A stretch of 64,000 nucleotides of DNA from Serendipita indica DSM 11827 (lineage: Eukaryota; Basidiomycota; Agaricomycetes; Sebacinales; Serendipitaceae), in the NCBI GenBank assembly GCA_910890315.1, contig CAJVGD010000021.1, positions 62,001-126,000 on the forward strand, in the 5' to 3' direction. Positions 1 to 10,973 of this stretch are shown one piece after another (position 1 is the first letter of the stretch; every line of letters begins with the position of its first letter). The notes below the pieces were generated by a model, which made no database searches, was not told where the DNA came from, and saw nothing but the letters and a program-made list of their open reading frames with translations. The position numbers and the translations under genes are program-made.

Positions 1-36
1 ATAATCACGATTTCTAAATCATGTCGTAGACGCTAC

Positions 37-89
37 CTCTCTATACTTTGCTTTGCGGCATCCCGCCTCGGACGAGCGTTGGAAGACAT
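37..89 (-). CDS. First exon of an F-box-like gene leaving the left edge (partial)
   Basis: Only exon 1 is inside the window. It starts at the ATG at 89, encodes 17 codons (MSSNARPRRDAAKQSIER with the last codon split) and ends at a GTAGCG donor at 36-31. The exon is 53 nt long, exactly like exon 1 of the F-box-like gene at 5612-7168 (MASKSRPKRDAAKQSLER), and the DNA around it aligns well with 7085-7260. The rest of the gene would lie to the left. The assignment to the F-box family is by homology with that complete copy, not by any domain seen here. Confidence 0.6.
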
Positions 90-380
90 GAGAGTAGCGA
101 ATAAGGCGTGGACACCACATGGTGGGGAATATGACCACAGCTCCCTTTCCGTACTCGAGGAGAAGAACTTTAATGGTGGATAAATCTAACATTTACTCTG
201 AATGGAGTGCTTTTCTATTGACGGCGGTTGTCTCTCTACTATTTGCAGGAAGGTCTGTCTCAATGAGCGCCGCTCCGAGCTTTGCCAGTGAGACTCTTGG
301 GCCTAGGAGTGTCCTCAGAGGTCGGTTAGGACGAGTATCAACAGAAATGAGACGTAAAATTCTCGACTTGACCTCTTCCC
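90..380. promoter_or_regulatory. Upstream region of the left-edge F-box copy, interrupted by the copia insertion
   Basis: This stretch is the 5' flank of the minus-strand partial gene at 37-89. Its first 120 bases resemble the 5' flank of the gene ending at 7168, so it is part of a duplicated segment. The copia element begins at 381, about 290 bp upstream of that start codon. I see no convincing gene in it. Confidence 0.4.
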
Positions 381-546
381 TGTTGAACAGAGTATACTTA
401 GGCAAGTGAGCGTTGTAGTCAAACCAGTGAATATATAGTGAGCTACCTTAGGCAAGTGAGCGTTGTAGTCAAACCAGTAAGGTTTGACTACGGCCGCTCA
501 CTCGCCACTATGTACATAGACGAGACAACAAGGCAATAAACTAACA
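381..546 (-). repeat. Left LTR of the copia element (3' LTR in element orientation)
   Basis: This is one of two near-identical 166-bp terminal repeats with TG...CA ends. Inside, a segment of about 32 bases occurs twice in direct orientation (near 399-431 and 444-476), and the second copy is followed at once by its inverted complement (about 479-509), giving a long hairpin. A C-rich stretch just inside the element (from 547) would be the polypurine tract on the minus strand. Confidence 0.92.
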
Positions 547-3500
547 CGACCCCCTGACTTGCTGACTCGTCGATGTGCGACCCCCTGACGTGAGGGAATT
601 ATCATGAGAGACCAAGTTTACCTCGAAGGTATTCAAACTTGATGCGACCAAGGGGTTTGATGAAGATATCAGCGACATTTTCAGAGGTCGGAACATGCTG
701 TGCACAGAGTTCCCCATTCTCAACGCGTTCGCGAATCCAGTTGTATGCACGGTGAACGTGCTTCATGGTTGTCTGGTGTTCGGGATTTTTGACCACTTGG
801 ATGGCTGATGGACTGTCGAGGTAAAGAGGGGATGGTATAGAGATGTCATAGCCGATTTCCTCGAGAAACTGGCGCATCCACATTATCTCGCATCCCGCAG
901 CAGATGCTGTTGTGTATTCAGACTCTGTGGATGAGAGCGAGACATGTCTTTGTAGTGGATTACCCCACATGACAGCTCCTGAGCCAACTGAGAGGACATA
1001 TCCACCAGTGGATCGCGAGTTATCTGGGTTTCCACTCAGGTCGGCATCGCTGTGGGCAGTGAAGAAATCGGTGGAAGAGGTGGGAGAACAGATGAGTTTG
1101 AGATCTTGCGAGCCTTTGAGGTATCTGAGGACATGCTTGACAGCATTCCAATGCTGTTCTCCTGGGTTGGAATTGTATCGACACAGAACACCAACAGCAT
1201 ATGAGATGTCGGGGCGAGTTGCAATTGAGAGGTATAAGAGACGGCCTACGGCCTCTCTGTATGGGATGCTTTTCATTCGCTCCTTTTGTTCGGCTGTTTT
1301 TGGACTCATTTCTGCTGAGAGTCGAAGCCCATCGGGCATTCGCGTTGGAGACGGGGTACGGTCGGTCATATTGTAGTCCTCAAGTAGCTTTTGTATGTAT
1401 GCCGGCTGTGAGAGAGCAATTGTGCGACTTGTGCGATCACGCTCAAGTCGAATTCCAAGTATCTGGGTTGTCTGGCCTTGGTCATGGATTTTGAAGCATT
1501 GCTTGAGTTCCTCCTTGACTTTGTGGATTGCGGAGTGAGACATGGAAGCAAGGATGAGGCCGTCGACATGGACAGGTATGATAATCCGCACCCCATCGCG
1601 TTGGTAGACGAAGACACTGTGGTCGCATTCGAGTCGTTCGAAGCCTATCTCAGAGAGTACTCTGTGCAGCTTCACTGACCAAAGTCGCGGCCCCTGTTTG
1701 ATGCCATATAGACCTTTTAGCAGTCGGAGTACCCATTGATGTGACCCGTCGGAGTCTCCATGTATTGTTAATCCCTCTGGCGGCTGCATGTACACTTCTG
1801 CATCGATTTCGCCATTGAGGAAGGCTGTAGAGATGTCGACAGTTCCATGTCCTCAACTGCTGCTAGCGCAATGACTGTCCGCAGTGCTCCAAAGCGTGCT
1901 GTAGGCGCAAAGGTCTCGGTGTAATCTACACCTTCGCGCTGAGCATAGCCCTTTGCAACAATACGACCTTTGTACTTGTCAATTGACCCATCAGGGTTAC
2001 GTTTGATCTTGAAGACCCAACGACATCCTATTGCTTTCTTTCCATGTGGCAGCCGCACAACCTCCCAGGTTCCATTTTCCAGGTGAGCATCGATCTCTTG
2101 ACTGCCGCTTCGAGCCATGTCTCACTATCGGGACGTTCTAACGCCTCGGCTAGGGCGTTAGGCTCGAGCTTTGCAGACGTTTGGAGGGCATACTCGAAGC
2201 CATCAGCCAGTGAGACCAGCACATATGCCGTGTCTTGTTCTGTTGACTGTGCAGCATCTGCGATCTCATTATATGCTGGGTGAGCTGATCGAGTCTGCCG
2301 CTTGCCTGGCAGGCTCCCTGGAAATTTCTCGAAGTGCTCAAGGAGCCTCTTGGTCTCCCTGGGTAACTCCGCACTGTTGTTTGGCGCGAGATGTCTGTAC
2401 TGAGCAGGGAGATCTAGTGTGGCTCTCGGTGGCTCTTGGGTATTGTTGCCATTTCCATCGTTGTCATCGTCGGAGTTGCTGAGATCAAGGAGGTTTAGGT
2501 CTGGGAGTAAGTCTTGATCATCACCTTGGCCTTGCTCCAGACGGATTGGCTTGTCAGGAGGTGGACAAGATGGCTGGACTGGAGGGTTTGGTGTGTGTGG
2601 CACAAATGGGACAAGAGAGAATGATGGTGATATGTCATCTACAGGCTGTGGAACATGTCTCTTCGTTTTATAACCCCCTGGGAACTCATCTTCGACAAAT
2701 ATTGCACTGTCAGAGACGAAGTCCTGTGTTGTGGGTCCCAGAATATCCAACCTTTGTATTAATTTGGATATCCAATGAAGACACATTTTCGTGTATGGGG
2801 TGCGAGCTGTACACGCTGATCTTTTTGAAGGTGTACATGGGCTCGGCAGCCTCAAGCATGTAGGTGTCCAGCAGAGGGTTTTGAGCCATTCCAGATCTCT
2901 ATGGGTGTTATACCATTGAGAACAGAGGATGGAAGTCGGTTATGGGTGTGGACAAAGGCTCTGGCAGCATCGGCCCAGAACGACGGTGGTAGCTTTGCTT
3001 CTGAAAGCATTGCAGTTACCCCTTCAGCAAGGTGACGGTTGAATCTCTCAGCGACTCCATTCTGCTGGGGACTGTCGCGGATGGTGTGTTCGCGTTGGAT
3101 GCCATTCTCTGCACAGTAGTTTTGGAACTCGGTGGACATGTATTCGCCACCTTTGTCATCTCGTAGACATTTAATCTTTACCCCCAGCTCCGTCTCAGCG
3201 TGCATTTTGAAGTCTTTAAATGCCTCGAGAACTCTGTGCTTGCTGAGGAGTGTGTACAGGGTAACACGACGTGATTTATCGTCAATGAATGTAACCCAAT
3301 ACCGATGTCCCTTCCGGCTCTGAGTTGGCACTGGCCCATGGACGTCTGAGGAGATGCGTCCAAGGACAGATTCTGATCGTTTTGCAGGCACTGTATGTGG
3401 TGCACGAGTCTGCTTGCCCTCTACACAGGGTACGCAAAGAGCTGGGGTTATTGTCTTGCCAGTGGTGGCAAAATCTTTGACAACACTAGTTGAGAGCATC

Positions 3501-5204
3501 TTGTCGATTGTGGCATAGCTCCGATGGCAGAAACGCCGGTGCCATGTCTCAATTGACACTGGTGTGGTTGTTATGGCATGGGAAACCGACTCAGGTACTG
3601 TCCCTGGTTCGTCTGTGCGGCCTTCGAGTAGTGGGACATTGTGCGCACGCTTAGTAGCAATGAGAATCGCATTCTTTTCTTTGTAGAAGCAGAGCGTGTT
3701 GGAATTGATAGTCGCAGTGATTGATGGGGAGAGAGTCATCATGAATATGGAAAAGAGGTTGTTTTTCAGATTGGGAACGAAGAGGACATCTTTGAGAATT
3801 ATGGAACTGTCGAGTTTCCATCTAGCAGTGGCCTAAACGTGACCATTCCCCTACCCGTACCAAAAGTGATTGATCCATCAGCTAGCTTTACAGGAGTCCT
3901 GCGCTCCAAGAAGCCAGTGAGCCACTCGCGACGATGTGTCATATGGCAGGAGGCTCCTGAATCAGCAATCCAGCTGTCAGCTGCTGTAGGTACGGGTAAT
4001 TGGGACAAACTTGCATTTCCAGCATATTCGACCTCCGTAGGCTTGTCGATTGCTTGCGCAGCATGTGCCTGGTGTGACCGTCCTGGAGCAGAGCTCCGAT
4101 CACTGCGTCCACGTGCTCGGTGTGGCTGGGTTCCGGAGGTACCGGCTCGTCGCTCGGCGCGCTCATTCAGGTACATCTGCTGGAAGCGGACCATTGTGCG
4201 GCAATCTTTGACAAAATGGCCGATGTTCAGGCAAAACAGGCATTTTGATGGCGTGGTAACGGCGGCAGCAACCTCGGGTGCTACGTCCTGCGATTCTGGT
4301 GTCGTTGTGTTGAATAGGAGCATTGCTGTTTTGATTTTGTTGTAATTGATTGTGTTGGAAACGACAATGCTGGTGCGCAGCTGATGCTCAGTGGGGATGG
4401 CATTGAGTAGTGTAAATGCCTTGAGTTCCTCTGTCTCCTTCTGTATGTCCCAATCGGCTGGGCGGAGACGGTCAAGTGCATGGGTGGCGTCGTCCACACG
4501 TTTGACCAGGTCTGCCCATGACTCTGTTGATTGCTTGCGGATTGAAAGCAGTTCATTCCATGCTCTGAAGCGCATGCTTTCATCCTTTTTGGCATAGAGC
4601 TCGAAAAGCGCATCGTAAATTGCCACACCGTCAGAAGGTGTCTTTTCGAGGATATGTCGGTGTTCCTGGCCGGCTGCAGTGCGTAACCATGCGGCCACCT
4701 GACGATTTGCATCATCATAGGTTTTCTGTGCAGATATTTCTTCTGGCGTTGGCTTTGTTGGATCTGCATAGCCAGGTCGTGGGATGCGTGCTTTGGTGCT
4801 TGGATCTTTGGCAAAGAGGATTGTATCGTACTCAGCAAGGGTAAGAAGGCCGTCAAAATTCCAAATCCATTCTTCCCAATTTGCTGTATTCGGTGTGCCG
4901 GCCCGTATGAGCTGTTTGAGAATTGTTTCCATCAGGGGTATTTGCGTTTACCGAAGGTGATCCGGTTTTAAGCGAGAAGAAGATTTTCTGTTGGCTTCCC
5001 ACGCCGTGGATGTCAAGTGCGACGCAGGGGATTGGGTACTGAGCAGTGTCTGTGGAGGTTGGCGTAGTGTGTGTGCTTGCTGAATGTATGCGCTAGAAGT
5101 AGAATCGTGCAGTAGTTGATATTGATGGATACTGAGTGGTATCACTTGTGGGCACTGGTGGCAACGGCTGTAGCAAGCACTTTTAGAGCGCAGGACTCAT
5201 AACC

Positions 5205-5370
5205 TGTTGAACAGAGTATGCTTAGGCAAGTGAGCGTTGTAGTCAAACCAGTGAATATATAGTGAGCTACCTTAGGCAAGTGAGCGTTGTAGTCAAACCA
5301 GTAAGGTTTGACTACGGTCGCTCACTCGCCACTATGTACATAGACGAGACAACAAGGCAATAAACTAACA
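5205..5370 (-). repeat. Right LTR of the copia element (5' LTR in element orientation)
   Basis: This is the partner of the LTR at 381-546, with the same length, TG...CA ends and internal direct and inverted repeats. It is followed by the TTCCC target duplication. The bases next to it inside the element (about 5184-5204) read like the anticodon arm of a methionine initiator tRNA, which would be the primer-binding site in element orientation. Confidence 0.92.
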
Positions 5371-5375
5371 TTCCC

Positions 5376-5611
5376 CTCTCCACATCATCTCGTGCCGTGA
5401 ACGCCTTTTGGGACCAAGATACCTCTTCGAACTGTTACGCGTCAAGAATTACCCTCGAGTATGTTTCGACGAGCTGACTGGTTTCAATCTCGAGGAGTTC
5501 TGAGCTCTGAGGAGGGAACCAAGTAAAACAGCTGATAGACGTTGTTCCCGCCAAATAGTTTGACAAATCCATTATCAAAAGCCAGGCTAAGAGACATGAG
5601 ACGTGTATCAC
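5376..5611. other. Flank between the copia element and the F-box-like gene
   Basis: A short stretch downstream of the minus-strand F-box-like stop codon. It is probably the 3' untranslated region plus old flanking sequence. I see no gene, RNA or repeat here. Confidence 0.3.
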
Positions 5612-7168
5612 TCATGGAGAGTGAGGCCAAGAAAAGCCTTCGGGCTCACTGTAACCTATGTCTTGGATCAGCAGAGTATCAATTAAACGTATGAATTCAT
5701 ACCTGTCAATTTTCCAAATGTACTGGACAAATTCTCCGCGAGTCTCAACATCCGCGCATACAAGAAGTCGGCTATTCTGCCACCGAGGGGTGTTTACTAC
5801 ATCCACCATAGTCAGAGGAAGCCTCAAGCGGAATTCTCTGAGTGACACTACTGAGTCTGACAACGACATGCGCAGCATGCGATTCTGAATGACTCGTTCA
5901 ACCTCTTCAGGGTCCAGAGTCTGGTCAAAGAAGTAGACAATGAGTTCCTGCAGTTGCTTGAGATTCCACTCCGTACCCGAGGAGGCGGCATAGAGGGTTG
6001 ATAAATTGATGTCGCAGAGGAGTGCCTTGCGGAGGTGCGGTAGGGATCGAGAGAGGAAGTCGAAGTTATATGTGATCGGTGACCAGACACTGAATCGCTC
6101 GATTGTCGAGTTGACTGACAAGAATTGATGGATGTATGGGCCATTGTCAAAATCGATTATGGTCAGTTCCCTGAGGTTGGGAAATGTAGGAGGATTTTGT
6201 TCCTTGCAGAAATCTATCAGGCTCTCAACTTGAAGTATCTGAATGGTTTCTAGAGCAGTGTCGAAAGGAAGCGGAGCGTCTGTTACTTCAATGTCTCCCT
6301 GTAGGCGAAGACATTTGAGCCCAGCACATTCACTGAGCAAATGCCAGAGTCCAATTGACGAAGACGCAGGAGCCGTGAGAGTGAGGGATTCAAGTCCTTT
6401 CAATGCCGAGCTGTATGGTCGCCAAGTCTCGGATTCGAAGGCGATATTCGTCAAGACAAGGGTTTCTGTCGGCGGAAGAGCCTCGAATAGGCTATTGATA
6501 TCCACGTAGACGTGCTCGCCATCGAACCATGATTCTTGGGCTGCAATTTCGTGATAAGCCATCGACCCGGGCTCTTCTGACGCAGCTACGTGGATGCGGC
6601 AGAAGTGGTTTGGTGAAGAGTCGGAGATACGATATAAGAGGAAGTACACAGTCTTGCCGGAAAATGGATATGAAAACTTGACTGACGTTTACGTCGGTGC
6701 TGGCGAGCAGATCCCTCAAGGTAGAAATGACGAGACCATGATTGATAAAGACACTAGGTCGATCGAGGAGGTGTAATTTGACCGGCAATTGCTTCACTCT
6801 CTCACTCATGGCGAACCAAAACGATCTGATGACGTTAGGTTTCCGAGTGAGAAGAATATAAAATACTTGCCAGAGCGTCGGAGCCCCAAGCATGAGGTAT
6901 CTCCATGTCCGACAAACATGGGACAGCGAGACAGGGCGGACATAGGATGCCGATATGTCGAAGATGATGAAGAGAATATCATCAGATAGTCGATTGATCA
7001 AGTTCTTCTGTATGACCATAGGGCGCTTCCTGCCGAACACCTGTGAGGTTCTGTGGGGATAAAAGCGGATACTCAGTGAACAGTTATATGTACGGACTCC
7101 AGTCGTATACACTACCTCTCCAGACTTTGCTTTGCAGCATCCCGCTTTGGACGAGACTTTGAAGCCAT
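5612..7168 (-). CDS. F-box-like protein with degenerate leucine-rich region
   Basis: Likely exons are 7116-7168, 6693-7050 and 5612-6652, giving about 483 residues. The first intron (7051-7115, GTAGTG...CCACAG) joins the basic leader MASKSRPKRDAAKQSLER to an F-box-like motif (RLSDDILFIIFDI, then SLSHVCRTWR and a conserved LW). The second intron is inferred: a frame change near 6650-6690 is resolved by a 40-nt GTAAAC...GGCAAG intron that keeps phase 0. If that intron is not used, the gene carries one frameshift. The rest is a run of irregular leucine-rich segments typical of Agaricomycete F-box proteins, which recruit substrates to SCF ubiquitin ligases (family knowledge). The substrate is unknown. 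Its leader matches the partial gene at 37-89. Confidence 0.7.
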
Positions 7169-7269
7169 ACGGATAGTGAGCAAGTGACGAACACCACATG
7201 TCTTATAACTCAGATGTCGTTGTCGAGGAGAAGAATGTCTTAGATAGTGCACGAATGTAGCGTATATCA

Positions 7270-8988
7270 CTAGAGTTCCTCCTTGACCTGAGCAGCCTTT
7301 TGTTCCACCTTTTCCTTGACATCCTGTACCTTCTCCTTGATATCGTCGGCTACTTCCTCGCCCCTCTTCACCACGAATGCAGTAAGAATGTTCGCCTTGA
7401 TGCGAACCTCGTCGAGTTTCGTCTGCGCGAGGCTCTTTTTGGCCAGGATAGAGTTAAGCCTGCTCACTCATCAGATACAATGACCACCACCAAGAAGAGA
7501 CGACGTACCTCTTCGACTCTTTCTCCAACCAAGACTCGGTATTGTTGACAATCTTTTCCGACGCACGAATATACCATCGCGCAGCAAACTGCTCCTCGGC
7601 CTTGACCTCATCCAAACCAGCCTTCATGAGATTCACAATCTCCACCATCCTAGCCTTGGCGTCTTCGGTCTTTTGCGAAGCAAAGCCCATCAACTCTTGG
7701 GCCCACGAATCCCAAGTGCCTGTCAAGCGTCCGGCAAACGTGTTCAGACCGCCACCAACAGCACGGTTCGTACCGCAGTGTTGGTTCAGGAAAGCGACAA
7801 AGTCGGCTTCCGAACGTGCTTTTTCGTATGGAATGGCATGCTTGCCGTATTTGGTGTACGTCGCTTGACCGACGGTATCGGCTGGGAGAGGTGTTGTCGT
7901 GAAGGGAGAGTTGGCGCGCGGGAAGAACTTGATCGTGGGGAAGGAGTTGACAGAGAACTCGCGTGCGATGCCCTTGTTCTGCTGGGCGTCGGCGTCAATG
8001 TTGACAATGATGCACTATGAACAGAGTTAGCTACTGAATGTTAAGATGATAATTGAGGGAAACGAACATCGTTCTCGGGCTTGAATGTTTGAGCGACGGC
8101 TTCTAGGGCAGGCTTCATGTTCTTGCAGTGTCCGCACCACGGCGCAGTGAACGCAACGAGAACGTCCTTCTTTGGATCCATGACAATCTCCTTGAACGTG
8201 TCGACATCTGCAGTAATGACTGCTGCCGGCGGTGGTGGTTTAATGCTCGACTTGACCCCAGTTTTCTTGGTCACGCTGGGCTTTGTGAGTCCACATGCCA
8301 CGGTATACAAGTAAAACCTACAAGCTTGCGAGCTCCTCGAGTTCACGACCACCATTGTACGCTTCTGGCTCGGAGCCGTCACCATTGAACCATTTGAGGG
8401 CTGGCGAGGGTGAGACGAGTTGAGCGATGTTGCACGTTACATACTTGGGAAGCCAGTAACCCCATACTTGGAGCCGAGGGCTTTGCCCTTTCCATCGGCG
8501 TCGACCTTGACGATGGATACCTTGTCCTTTGCATGGCTGAATGCGTCACCGAGCTTTTCGTACGTGGGAGCAAGATTCTACACGGCGGGTATGCAAATTG
8601 AGCCTCTGTGCTATGTTTTGCAGTTAGGAAGTGACACGTACTTTGCAGTGCCCACTATTTGCAGAGTGCCAGTAACGTCCAGTAAGATGGTGTCAATAAA
8701 CCACGAATACTTTCAAGGAATGACGATACGGACCACCAGGGGGCATAGCTGCAGGGCGGAGGAAGCTCGTCAGCAAACGAATTCGGCAGCTAGGAATAGG
8801 CCAACGCGACAAACGCGTTCCAACGGTGGATATAGTAGTTAGGAGATGAAATAAACTCACAATTCAACGAGTGCAGGCGGTTTACCAGCACCGACGTGTT
8901 TGTCAAAATCCGACTCTGTCAATTCGAGAACATTGGAGGCCCATACGCCTATTGGAAGGAATCCAAGTAGTAGTAATGATAGTTTCAT
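7270..8988 (-). CDS. Protein disulfide isomerase, two thioredoxin domains plus C-terminal helical (ERp29-type) domain
   Basis: Eight exons: 8861-8988, 8734-8748, 8642-8654, 8445-8577, 8322-8400, 8068-8275, 7509-8014 and 7270-7459; all junctions are GT-AG and in phase, giving 423 residues. A signal peptide (MKLSLLLLGFLPIGVWA) leads into two thioredoxin domains with active sites APWCGHCK at Cys48/Cys51 and Cys170/Cys173. A helical C-terminal domain follows (about residues 255-360), then a charged tail ending KEEL, an ER-retrieval signal of the KDEL type. It should oxidise and isomerise disulfides in the ER lumen. Exons 2 and 3 are microexons of 15 and 13 nt that together encode the first active site. 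It is divergent from the WD40 gene starting near 9453. The P5/ERp38 subtype assignment is by domain layout. Confidence 0.93.
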
Positions 8989-9452
8989 GATTATCTAGAC
9001 GTGGCCGAGGATGCTGTACGTAAACTGGAGGATTATGGTCGTAGTCTGAGATTTGGAGACGGTCGACTTGGACAGCTCGCTCGACAGTCGTTGATCGCCG
9101 ACGGTGTATTTGACGTCACAAGGCATATTCTACAGTATTTCTCAAGACATCAAAGTCACTCTTCGAACCGGCTCCGGAGATTTGTCAGGCAGATCACAAA
9201 CGAGGCGGCGAAATCAACGGCGGGGGTTAGTTTAATCTTGGTCATTACTCATCCTATTCAGTACGCACACCCTTATAATCATCTCTGCGGACAAGGAAAG
9301 CTGACGACTGTCCGTAGCCACCCAGCGTTTTGTTTAGAAATCAAGAATGACAGAGAGAAAATCATCGCCAGCCCATCACACAGACGAAGCAGAGTATGTG
9401 AGAACAAGACGATGTCGCAGAAATCATCCTAGATGACGGCGAAGACGTCCCG
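8989..9452. promoter_or_regulatory. Divergent promoter region between the PDI and AAMP-like genes
   Basis: About 460 bp separate the two start codons. No clear TATA box is seen. The right end is probably partly coding or 5' UTR for the WD40 gene: codons in its frame run back to about 9402 and read EQDDVAEIILDDGEDVP, an acidic leader typical of this family. An upstream exon that joins in phase could not be found. Confidence 0.4.
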
Positions 9453-10701
9453 ATGGACGACGAAGACGACGATGACCAGGAGATGGACGCTGAAGAGGGG
9501 GATCCAGACGAGCACATTGTCCTAGAGGATACATCCATCCAGTCTTTTGCAGGCCACGCAAAATCCGTGTTTGCCGTCGCTGCTCATCCATCTGCACCTC
9601 TCGCCGTCTCAGGAGGCGAAGATGACGCCGGATACCTATGGGACACCACGACAGGAGACCAAGTTCTCAAGTTGGATGGGCACTCGGACAGTGTCGTCGC
9701 TGTCGGCTTTAGCCACGCTGGGGATATGGTCGCAACTGGCGGTATGGACGGTCGCGTGCGGATTTGGAAAAAGAAGGATTCCTGGAAAAGCTGGGAATTC
9801 CTGATACAACTAGAGGGTGTGGACGAGGTTGTGGTACGCATCTTGCTCTAGAGCCCCTTTCATCCTCTGATTGTGATTGATTACAGTGGCTCAAATGGCA
9901 TCCCGCCGGCCCCGTTCTCCTCGTTGGAGGTCAAGATTCAACAATGTGGATGTACCAACTCCCGTCTGGAAACTCGATGCAAATCTTTGCCTCGCACACC
10001 GAAACCGTCAATGTCGGTACATTTATCCCATCTGGCAAACGTATTCTCTCCGGTGATGGCGCAGGAACGTTAATCTATTGGGATCCGCGATCCACTACCC
10101 CACTATGGAAGCTCAGCAGCGAAGACGAACGCTTTGGTCTTAGTGGAGGCGTCATCTCCATCGCCGTCAACAAAGAGGGTACTCTTGCCGTCGTTGGGGG
10201 TGCAGAAGGTGGCGTCAAGATTGTCAACTTGGCCAAGGAAAAAGGTGAAGTCATCGGAGGTCTCGAGGGCCACCAAGAAGGCGAAAGCGTCGAGTGTGGC
10301 TTTCGTGGACATTGGTGCCGCTGGTTCGACTCGTGAAGTCGTTGTCACCGGCGGTACGGATGGCAAGGTCTGTGTCTGGGATCTCAACACGATGCGACTA
10401 CGAACAGAGATGAAGCACGACGTGAGTTACTCAGACTAGTACGCGAATTTTTAGTACTTACGCTGCTTAGGATTCGGTTACCTCCATCATCCAGCATCGA
10501 AATCCCCCTTACGTTGTTACGACTGCGTCGGCAGACCGAAGTCTCAAAACTTGGGACGTCCGAAACGGTACTCTCCTCAAAGAGCATACCGGACATCGTG
10601 GACCTATCAATGGTATCGACATTGGACTCGGTGCCGGAGGCAAAGGCGTGCTTGTTAGTGCCGGTGATGATGGGGCTTGTCTTGTCTGGGATACAGAGTA
10701 G
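9453..10701 (+). CDS. AAMP/Sqt1-type WD40 repeat protein, one internal frame disruption
   Basis: From the first in-frame ATG the exons are 9453-9833, 9887-10421 and 10471-10701, joined by GT-AG introns. An acidic N-terminus (DDEDDDDQEMDAEE) is followed by WD40 repeats from residue about 32, with motifs such as GHAKSVFAVAAHP, GYLWDT, GHSDSVVAVGF, VRIWKK, YWDP, VCVWDL and a final CLVWDTE. The order and spacing fit AAMP, and yeast Sqt1, a chaperone of ribosomal protein uL16/Rpl10 (family knowledge). Near 10298 the frame shifts by one base between ESVE and VAFVDIG, although similarity continues on both sides. This is either an assembly indel or a recent null allele. The true start may lie in an upstream exon, because acidic in-frame codons extend back to 9402. 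Confidence 0.8.
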
Positions 10702-10973
10702 ATTTCTTATCTATAGGTTCGACTGTAATTGACATCACTGACAAGAGATGGAGCATCGCGTTCCAGCTTCCCATGACGATGTATAATGCCCCTGAAACAT
10801 CGTTCATCAACTTTTATCGTTACTTTCCCTAGAAATTGCCCAAGTGCTAGGACGCACGGGCTCGGAATAGAACTGCGCCCATTGCTCCGCCAAACTTGAA
10901 CTCTCCCACGCGACGACTTATCAACGTTTTCGCCTCGCAAATACTTCTGACCAAGCTATCATCTGTGGTCAGA

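Larger units (their letters stand above)
381..5370 (-). mobile_element. Ty1/copia LTR retrotransposon, minus strand, structurally full length but with broken coding frames
   Basis: The element is bounded by two 166-bp LTRs (381-546 and 5205-5370) and flanked by a perfect 5-bp target-site duplication TTCCC (376-380 and 5371-5375). Reading on the minus strand the parts come in copia order: a gag-like region (about 4930-4050) with a CCHC zinc knuckle near 4190-4240, an aspartic protease motif (DSGAS) near 3940-3960, a GAG-pre-integrase and integrase core (about 3600-2850), reverse transcriptase (about 2120-1300) and RNase H (about 1050-650). Integrase before reverse transcriptase is the copia arrangement. 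The coding region is interrupted by roughly four breaks, so it looks inactive. The LTRs differ at only two positions in 166 (about 98.8 percent identity), so the insertion is recent. Confidence 0.93.

Noticed and set aside
912-1678. Plus-strand open frames inside the copia element
   Set aside because: They are antisense shadows of the reverse transcriptase and RNase H region.
9394-9420. A 27-nt GTATGT...CGCAG segment as an intron joining an upstream ATG (9347) to the AAMP-like gene
   Set aside because: The flanking phases do not agree: the join leaves the reading frame of the acidic leader out of step.
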